Assembly: GCF_900240335.1 (NCBI RefSeq)
Contig: NZ_LT964979.1
Span: 1,736,001-1,800,000, forward strand
Source: Flavimobilis massiliensis
GTDB taxonomy: Bacteria > Actinomycetota > Actinomycetes > Actinomycetales > Cellulomonadaceae
Direction: 5' to 3'
DNA: 64,000 nt
Of the stretch, positions 58,894 to 64,000 are shown piece after piece. Both the position numbers and the translations under genes were made by a program. The stretch's first letter is position 1. The number at the start of each line of letters is the position of its first letter. A model generated the notes under the pieces. That model was not told where the DNA came from and searched no databases. It saw only the letters and a program-made list of their open reading frames with translations.

Positions 58894-59664
58894 ATGCCCT
58901 CCGCACCTGCCCTCGTCGTCACCGATCTCTTCGCGGGCTACGAGCGCTCGTTCGTCCTCGAGGGCGTGAGCCTCACGGTGACTCCCGGCGACGCACCCCT
59001 GGGCATCGTCGGTGAGTCGGGTGCCGGCAAGACGACCCTCCTGCGCGCGATGCAGGGTGTCGTCAAGCCCGACCGCGGTTCGGTGACGTGGAACGGCCGC
59101 GCCGTCCACCGGGTGGGTCGCGACAAGAAGCTCTTCGCGTCGTCGGTGCGTCGGGTGCTCCAGGGGGACCTCACGGAACCGGAGCGTGCGCGCACGGTGA
59201 CGAAGCTCGTCGAAGAGGGCCTCAAGGACGCGCGCAAGGCGGGCCGGACGGTCAACCGGTCGGTCGAGGAGCTGCTCGACGTCGTCGCGCTCCCCCGTCA
59301 CGTCGCGCAGCGTCAGGGGTACACGCTCTCGGGCGGTGAGCGTCAGCGTGTCATCCTCGCGCGGGCGATCGCGGGCCGGCCGGACATCCTCCTGCTCGAC
59401 GAACCCCTCACGGCGCTCGACCCGGCGATGCGCGGCGACATCGCGGCGAACATCGCGGAGATCACACAGGACCTTGGCACGGCCGTCGTCCTCGTGTCGC
59501 ACGACCTCGAGCTCGTGTCCCGCATGACGGAGGAGGCGATCTTCCTCGCAGGTGGCAAGATCGTGGCGCGCGGCCCGGTGTTCGCGACACTCGCGTCGGG
59601 TGAGCACCCCGAGCTGCGTGACCTCGCGGCCGCTGCACCGCTCGCCGTGCAGCGCATCCCCTAA
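58894..59664 (+). CDS. ABC transporter ATP-binding protein without permease
   Basis: The 256-residue ATPase has Walker A GESGAGKTT (about residues 38-46), signature LSGGERQRV near 152 and Walker B ILLLDEPLTALDP near 172. It resembles the Opp/Dpp and phosphonate ATPases. The region between Walker A and the signature is unusually basic (KKLFASSVRRV). No permease or binding protein lies nearby. Starts ATG 58894; weak ribosome site. It may serve permeases encoded elsewhere. Confidence 0.85.
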   Translation: MPSAPALVVTDLFAGYERSFVLEGVSLTVTPGDAPLGIVGESGAGKTTLLRAMQGVVKPDRGSVTWNGRAVHRVGRDKKLFASSVRRVLQGDLTEPERARTVTKLVEEGLKDARKAGRTVNRSVEELLDVVALPRHVAQRQGYTLSGGERQRVILARAIAGRPDILLLDEPLTALDPAMRGDIAANIAEITQDLGTAVVLVSHDLELVSRMTEEAIFLAGGKIVARGPVFATLASGEHPELRDLAAAAPLAVQRIP

Positions 59665-59688
59665 CACTTCGGAACGAACGGCTCTCCG

Positions 59689-60012
59689 GTGATCTACGAA
59701 CTTCAGCGCCTCATCATCCTCGTCCTCGCGCTCGGCGCGTTCGCGGTCGAGGTGTTCGCGCTCGTCGAGGCGATCCGCACGCCCGCGCACGCATTCTCGA
59801 GCGCGGGCAAGCTCTCGCGTCAGGCGTGGCTCGCGATCGTCGGGGTCGCGACGGCCATCGGGTTCCTCACGCTGCCGTTCCCGGGCGCCCTCAGCCCGTT
59901 CAACTTTCTCGCGATCGTCGCGGCGGTCGCCGCGATCGTCTTCGTTGTCGACGTGCGGCCTGCGGTCGCGCCGTACCGCCGCCGCCCCCCGCGCTCGCCG
60001 CAGGGGTGGTGA
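59689..60012 (+). CDS. DUF2516 membrane protein
   Basis: The 107-residue product has three hydrophobic segments (about residues 7-28, 46-62 and 70-87) and a basic Pro-rich tail, matching DUF2516, a small actinobacterial membrane family of unknown function. GTG 59689. The next gene starts one base after its stop, so it is read with dtd. Confidence 0.82.
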   Translation: MIYELQRLIILVLALGAFAVEVFALVEAIRTPAHAFSSAGKLSRQAWLAIVGVATAIGFLTLPFPGALSPFNFLAIVAAVAAIVFVVDVRPAVAPYRRRPPRSPQGW

Positions 60013-60013
60013 C

Positions 60014-60445
60014 GTGAGGGTCGTCGTCCAGCGCGCGTCGCGCTGCTCCGTGACGGTCGACGGCGAGGTCCTCGCGGCGTTCGACGGGCCGAGCCTCGTT
60101 GCCCTCGTTGGTGTCACGCACACGGACACGCCTGCGCAGGCGAAGGCCGTCGCCACGAAGGTGGCAGGCCTGCGGATCCTCGACGGTGAGCGCTCGGTCC
60201 TCGACGACGACGCGCCCGTGCTCGTCATCAGCCAGTTCACCCTCTACGGCGATGTCCGCAAGGGGCGTCGACCGTCGTGGACGGCGGCCGCGCCGGGCGC
60301 GGTCGCGGAGCCGCTCGTCGACGCGCTCGTCGCGGAGCTCCGCGCGCTCGGCGTCACCGTCGGCACGGGTCGCTTCGGAGCGGACATGCAGGTCGCGCTC
60401 GTCAACGACGGCCCGGTAACGATCGTCTACGACGCTGACGCGTAG
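60014..60445 (+). CDS. dtd: D-aminoacyl-tRNA deacylase
   Basis: The 143-residue enzyme removes D-amino acids from mischarged tRNA. The conserved SQFTLYGD (about residues 75-82) and a C-terminal NDGPVT (about 131-136) correspond to the two active-site motifs. The N-terminus MRVVVQRAS is typical. GTG 60014 lies directly behind the DUF2516 gene. Confidence 0.95.
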   Translation: MRVVVQRASRCSVTVDGEVLAAFDGPSLVALVGVTHTDTPAQAKAVATKVAGLRILDGERSVLDDDAPVLVISQFTLYGDVRKGRRPSWTAAAPGAVAEPLVDALVAELRALGVTVGTGRFGADMQVALVNDGPVTIVYDADA

Positions 60446-60451
60446 CGGACG

Positions 60452-61543
60452 CTAGAGCTCCGGCAGCGCCGCGCGCGCGGCCTCAGGCGTCTCGCCCGAC
60501 GCTTCGAGGAGGTCGACGAGCGGTGAGCGCATGAGCATGACGAGGGACTGCACCTGCCAGCCCGCGTCACCGAGCGACCCGGGGTCGGCGAGCGACGCGG
60601 CGTCGCGCAGCGCCCCGCGGGCCGGGGTCGGGTCCGAGCCTGCGCCGATGACGGCCGCGAGCACCTGCGTCGCGCGCGCGGACCGTCCGAGGAGCTCGCC
60701 GACGCTGTCGACGTCGGCGTCGGGCGGGATCGAGATCGCGCGTCGCGCGAGGACGCGCACGGAGCGCACGGCGCGGTCGAGCATCTCCGCCTGCCGGACG
60801 AGCAGCCGGAAGTCGTCCCGGAAGCGGCGCGACGCCGCGTCGAGCCGCGTGTTCTGCAGGCCAGCCTGCGCGGACGCGGCCCAGTCCTCGAGGAGGCCCT
60901 GCGTGCCGCGCCCGCGGTCGAGGGCGGTGCGCACGCGGTCGATGTCGTGGGTGCGCAGCCCGGCGGCGAGCTCGCGCAGCATCTCGGCGAGCGCCGTCGT
61001 CGCCTCGGCGCCGAGGGCGCGGGCGTGCCGTCGCGGGTCGCCGGGGGTGAGTGTCGCGACGAGCAGGGCGGTGACGCCGCCGACGAGCGCGTCGGTCCAG
61101 CGGCCGACGGGTCCTGCCTGGATCTGCGGCATGCCGATGATGACGATCGACTGGACGCCGGCCTGCATCGTGAGCATCTGCCCGCGGTCGAGGAACTGTG
61201 CGAGGAGCGACGCTGCGAGGAGCGTGAGGCCGATCTGCCACCAGCCCGAGCCGATGCCGTGCGCGACGAGGTCGCCGAAGCCGACCCCGAGGGCGACGCC
61301 GACGCCGAGCTCGGCGACGCGACGCAGCTCACGGTCCGCGGAGAACCCGAGGCAAATCCACGCGGAGATGGGCGCGAAGAACGGCATCTCGTGGCCGAGG
61401 ACGAAGAACGCGAACGCGTAGGCGGCGCTTGAGGCGACAGCCGCCTGGAGGACGGGCACGAACGCTCGTCGCACGCGCGAGCGTCCCTGGAGGACGCGCA
61501 GCTGCAGCGCCCGGCGGCGGACGGTCCGGGCCGGGCTGTCCAT
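60452..61543 (-). CDS. FUSC-family membrane protein (aromatic acid exporter-like)
   Basis: The 363-residue product has an N-terminal half with about six membrane helices (AFAFFVLGHEMPFFAPISAWI, GLTLLAASLLAQFLD, and others) and a cytoplasmic helical C-terminal half, as in FUSC or ArAE exporters. ATG 61543 overlaps the stop of the YgfZ-like gene by one base. Substrate unknown. Confidence 0.85.
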   Translation of the reverse strand: MDSPARTVRRRALQLRVLQGRSRVRRAFVPVLQAAVASSAAYAFAFFVLGHEMPFFAPISAWICLGFSADRELRRVAELGVGVALGVGFGDLVAHGIGSGWWQIGLTLLAASLLAQFLDRGQMLTMQAGVQSIVIIGMPQIQAGPVGRWTDALVGGVTALLVATLTPGDPRRHARALGAEATTALAEMLRELAAGLRTHDIDRVRTALDRGRGTQGLLEDWAASAQAGLQNTRLDAASRRFRDDFRLLVRQAEMLDRAVRSVRVLARRAISIPPDADVDSVGELLGRSARATQVLAAVIGAGSDPTPARGALRDAASLADPGSLGDAGWQVQSLVMLMRSPLVDLLEASGETPEAARAALPEL

Positions 61544-62685
61544 CACTCGCGCCGCTGACGCGGCGCGAGTCCCCGCGCGACGGGTGCGCGCGGTGCGGGA
61601 CGGTCCGGGGTGACGCCCTCGGCCGCGACGACGACCTCCTGGCCGGCTGCGACCGTGCCGCCCTCGGCGGCGACGACGAGGTCCGCGGCAGGGTCGACGT
61701 TCCGCTTGAGGGTGACGAGGGCGATGGGGCCGAGCTCGTGGTGCATCGCGACGGACGTCGCACGCCCGACAACCTTCTCGCCGACGCTCACCTCGGCGCC
61801 CGGCTCGGGCAGGAGGTTCTCGGAGCCGTCGAGGTGCGCGAACGCGAGACGCCGCGGCGGGCGTCCGAGGTTGTGGACGCGCGCGACCGTCTCCTGACCG
61901 CGGTAGCAGCCCTTGGCGAGGTGGACGGCGGTGCGCAGCCAGTCGAGCTCGTGCGGGATCGTGCGGTCGTCGACGTCGAGGTCGACGCGCGGGCGCAGCG
62001 CGGCGACGCGCGCCGCCTCGGTCGCCCACGTGCCGACGAGCGTCCAGCCCGCGTCTTCGCGCGCCCGCACCTCGTCGAGGAGCGTCGCGCGCGGCACGAT
62101 GACGAGCCGCCACGCACGGTCGGCGCCCGGGTGGGTGTCGTCGGCCGGCCCGTAGCGGGTCGCGCCGGGCGCGACCGTCGGCCACGGGTCGACCCACGTG
62201 ACGGGCTCCCCTTCCTGGCCCTCGGCGCGCACGTTCTCGCCGATCGCCGCCCAGTCGTCGGTGACGTCGGCGACCTCGACGCGCATCATGAAGCGCATCC
62301 GGTCGAGCCACGCGGCGAGCGGTGCCGCGTGGTCGCCGTCGGTGAGCAGCCACGTCGTCGTGCCGTCGTCGACGACGCCCGCGGCGTGCTCGACGTGACC
62401 CTGCGGGTCGAGGACGAGCAGCTCGGTCGACGTGCGGGGCGCAAGCCCCGTGAGGTGCTGCGACGTGAGCGAGTGGAGCCACGTGAGCCGGTCGGGGCCC
62501 GTGACGGTGACGACGCCCGTGTGCGAGAGGTCCGCGAACGCGCTGCGCCGCTCGAGCGCGCGCTGCTCGCCGAAGGGGTCGCCGTAGTGCCAGGCGACGC
62601 CCTCGTCGGGTGCGAGCGCGGGCACCGCGCCGCGGCGCCCGAGCACTGGGCTCCGGCGGACCTGCACGACGTCGTCGCCCGTCAT
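61543..62685 (-). CDS. ygfZ: YgfZ/GcvT-like folate-binding protein
   Basis: The 380-residue product is related to the glycine cleavage T-protein. It carries the YgfZ signature with the conserved Cys, KGCYRGQE (about residues 265-272), in a family that assists iron-sulfur enzymes. ATG 62685 lies 5 bp after the nitrobindin-like gene and its stop overlaps the FUSC gene, so three genes form an operon. Confidence 0.92.
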   Translation of the reverse strand: MTGDDVVQVRRSPVLGRRGAVPALAPDEGVAWHYGDPFGEQRALERRSAFADLSHTGVVTVTGPDRLTWLHSLTSQHLTGLAPRTSTELLVLDPQGHVEHAAGVVDDGTTTWLLTDGDHAAPLAAWLDRMRFMMRVEVADVTDDWAAIGENVRAEGQEGEPVTWVDPWPTVAPGATRYGPADDTHPGADRAWRLVIVPRATLLDEVRAREDAGWTLVGTWATEAARVAALRPRVDLDVDDRTIPHELDWLRTAVHLAKGCYRGQETVARVHNLGRPPRRLAFAHLDGSENLLPEPGAEVSVGEKVVGRATSVAMHHELGPIALVTLKRNVDPAADLVVAAEGGTVAAGQEVVVAAEGVTPDRPAPRAPVARGLAPRQRRE

Positions 62686-62689
62686 CGCG

Positions 62690-63220
62690 TCACTCCGTGA
62701 CGCGGTCGAGCTCGGCCGACGCGTAGTTCTGCAGCGGCTTGCCGAACGCGGCGAGCTCCCACGCCCACAGGAGGCTACCTTCGACGAGCCCGTACATGCG
62801 CTTGGACGCCGTGATGTCCGCGCCCGTGCCGGTGCGCGCGATGAAGTCGGAGCCGAGGTCGACGCGGCCGTTGCCGATGACACCGAGGTAGACGCTCACG
62901 CGTCCCGCCGGGTCGGCGAGGAGGACCTCGAGCGACGTCTGGCCCTCGCCGATGCCTTCGAAGGGCTCGGGGGCCACGCGCCAGTAGCCCGTCTCGGTCG
63001 ACCAGACGGTCGGCTCGGACTCGTCGTCGTCCGCGGGCAGGCGGATCGTCGACTCGTAGCGGAGGTACGGGCCGCCGTCGTGGTCGAACGTCACGTCCTG
63101 GACGAACGCGGTCTCCGGGATGTCCGGGTACTTGATGACGCCCGCGCCGCTCCAGCGGCCGACGAGCCAGGCGAGCGGGTAGGCCTCGGGGGCGAGTCCG
63201 TCAGGGAAGGCGAAGGCCAC
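62690..63220 (-). CDS. Nitrobindin-like heme-binding protein (FABP family)
   Basis: The 176-residue ten-strand barrel protein has the GRWSGAG-type motif (WLVGRWSGAG, about residues 18-27) of nitrobindins. These bind ferric heme and scavenge or isomerise reactive nitrogen species. The distal part includes RYESTIRL and WSTETGYWR. ATG 63220. It heads the operon with ygfZ and the FUSC gene, an arrangement common in actinobacteria. Confidence 0.87.
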   Translation of the reverse strand: MAFAFPDGLAPEAYPLAWLVGRWSGAGVIKYPDIPETAFVQDVTFDHDGGPYLRYESTIRLPADDDESEPTVWSTETGYWRVAPEPFEGIGEGQTSLEVLLADPAGRVSVYLGVIGNGRVDLGSDFIARTGTGADITASKRMYGLVEGSLLWAWELAAFGKPLQNYASAELDRVTE

Positions 63221-63260
63221 GGTGAATCTCCGGTGCAGATCGATGAGGTGGGGTTGGGCG

Positions 63261-63286
63261 GGGCGCCGGCTGCGTCGCCGGCGCCC
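63261..63286 (-). terminator. Terminator after the 37-residue membrane protein
   Basis: GGGCGCCGGC and GCCGGCGCCC (10 bp) enclose a 6-base loop. Confidence 0.7.
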
Positions 63287-63289
63287 GGC

Positions 63290-63403
63290 TCAGCGCTGTC
63301 CCTTGTAGAGCCGGAAGACGACGAAGCCCGCGAACCACGTGATGGTCACGGTCGCGGCGACCAGCAGGCCGATGAACACACCCTCAAGCAGCTCGATATT
63401 CAT
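63290..63403 (-). CDS. Tiny membrane protein, 37 residues
   Basis: ATG 63403 to the stop at 63290 encodes one hydrophobic helix, NIELLEGVFIGLLVAATVTI, followed by WFAGFVVFRLYKGQR. The sequence has an acidic N-terminus and a basic C-terminus, giving a clear topology, and a weak ribosome site (CAGGG). Its own terminator follows. I believe it is real because base use is biased to third-position G/C and the topology is tidy. It could be a subunit or regulator of a membrane complex; no function is known to me. Confidence 0.65.
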   Translation of the reverse strand: MNIELLEGVFIGLLVAATVTITWFAGFVVFRLYKGQR

Positions 63404-63479
63404 GCCCTGATCCTAGCCGCCGGCGCAAGGCGCCGCCGGGCTCGTTCACGGGCCGCGGCCGCCGCGGCACCGGGGACAA

Positions 63480-64000
63480 CTACAGGGCGCCGAGGAGGTC
63501 GCCGACGACGTACGCGACGACGCCAAGCACGAGGACCGGCACGACGGCGCTCGCGACGCCGCCCCAACGGGACGTCGACGCAGGCAGCTTCTCGAGGAGC
63601 ACGTGGAGGGATGCAGCCAGCACGCCCGCGAACGCACCGATGACGACGCCCTCGCCGAGGGCCGTCACCGGAACGAGCGCAGCGATTCCGGTCCCCACGG
63701 CCGCACCTGCGGCGACCGCGACCCCGACGCTCGACCAGCCCTTCCAGGGAACGAGCACCGCGGCGACGCTCGCGGCCGCGAGCGCGCCCGCGCTCACGAC
63801 GACGAGGTCCGGTCCGCCGTCATGCTCGACGACGGCGGTCCAGCCCGCGCCGCACACCGCGACGACGAGGCCGGCGACCGTCCCCGTGAGGGACTCGACG
63901 AGCCGCGGGCGCCCGTCACGGCGCAGCATCTCGACGAGGAACGCGAGGACGAGCCCGCACGCGACGACGAACGGCAGGGTGCCGAGCGTGCCGCCGTCGA
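63480..64000 (-). CDS. Multi-helix membrane protein, 5' end outside the window
   Basis: The frame runs from the right edge (GTLGTLPFVVACGLVLAFLVEML) to a stop at 63480, about 173 residues visible. Five or six Val/Ala-rich helices are present with a short basic loop (RRDGRPRLVES). No family was recognised with certainty. The gene continues beyond 64000. Confidence 0.7.
   Translation of the reverse strand, partial: DGGTLGTLPFVVACGLVLAFLVEMLRRDGRPRLVESLTGTVAGLVVAVCGAGWTAVVEHDGGPDLVVVSAGALAAASVAAVLVPWKGWSSVGVAVAAGAAVGTGIAALVPVTALGEGVVIGAFAGVLAASLHVLLEKLPASTSRWGGVASAVVPVLVLGVVAYVVGDLLGAL

Noticed and set aside
1..64000. CRISPR array, insertion sequence, transposase, integrase or phage genes
   Set aside because: None was found on either strand. 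Repeats here are palindromes or short tandem arrays, not spaced direct repeats.

Overview
The window is very GC-rich actinobacterial DNA. It most resembles Micrococcales (Cellulomonas, Sanguibacter or Oerskovia-like). Supporting evidence is the protein families (RamB with GTP-dependent PEP carboxykinase, DUF2516, ClpC, family-A exonuclease/polymerase), frequent GTG starts and strong codon bias. The genus is inferred, not shown. The sequence is a draft scaffold: Nextera-type adapter remnants are built into it at 19341-19470 and 40532-40587, single Ns lie at 34848 and 56405, and a poly-C tract near 56390-56580 is almost certainly a base-calling artefact.

Left part (1-18.3 kb). After a partial argA come a secreted DUF2599 protein and a glycerol regulon: a SorC-type regulator divergent from glpD-glpF-glpK, with a perfect 14-bp palindrome between them. 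A small lipoprotein locus follows and is bounded by a second, decayed copy of the 3' part of glpK. Next are a membrane metalloprotease, a prolyl-aminopeptidase-like hydrolase and a probable free-standing structured RNA. A polymorphic toxin with two tandem immunity genes sits between two 421-bp direct copies of the 3' end of ramB. The intact ramB is divergent from pckG.

Middle part (18.3-36 kb). A GAF regulator is split by adapter sequence. A lipoprotein pair replaces the front of an aldehyde dehydrogenase whose DUF779 partner is intact. Further on are a sugar kinase, surE, a third related lipoprotein, and trpS preceded by a leader peptide with three consecutive Trp codons. A DNA polymerase is followed by a bacteriophytochrome with a PP2C phosphatase output and its STAS partner (a probable light-driven partner switch). 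A MarR-quinone reductase pair, trmL and a histidine phosphatase complete this part.

Right part (36-64 kb). A three-gene overlapping operon of secreted, lipoprotein and trypsin-like proteins is preceded by a 9-bp tandem repeat. A decaying region (38.8-45 kb) holds broken vanZ, kdgK, iclR, 2-hydroxyacid dehydrogenase and kduD-like pieces, which suggests a lost ketodeoxygluconate pathway. Then come nhaA, the galT-galK operon with its DeoR regulator, clpC, a TetR-controlled ABC transporter, a damaged secreted protein gene, a wall or surface protein, an orphan ABC ATPase, dtd, a FUSC permease, a YgfZ-like protein, a nitrobindin-like protein and a 37-residue membrane protein.

A recurrent theme is at least four families of intergenic imperfect palindromes, several of which lie directly at the broken ends of gene remnants.
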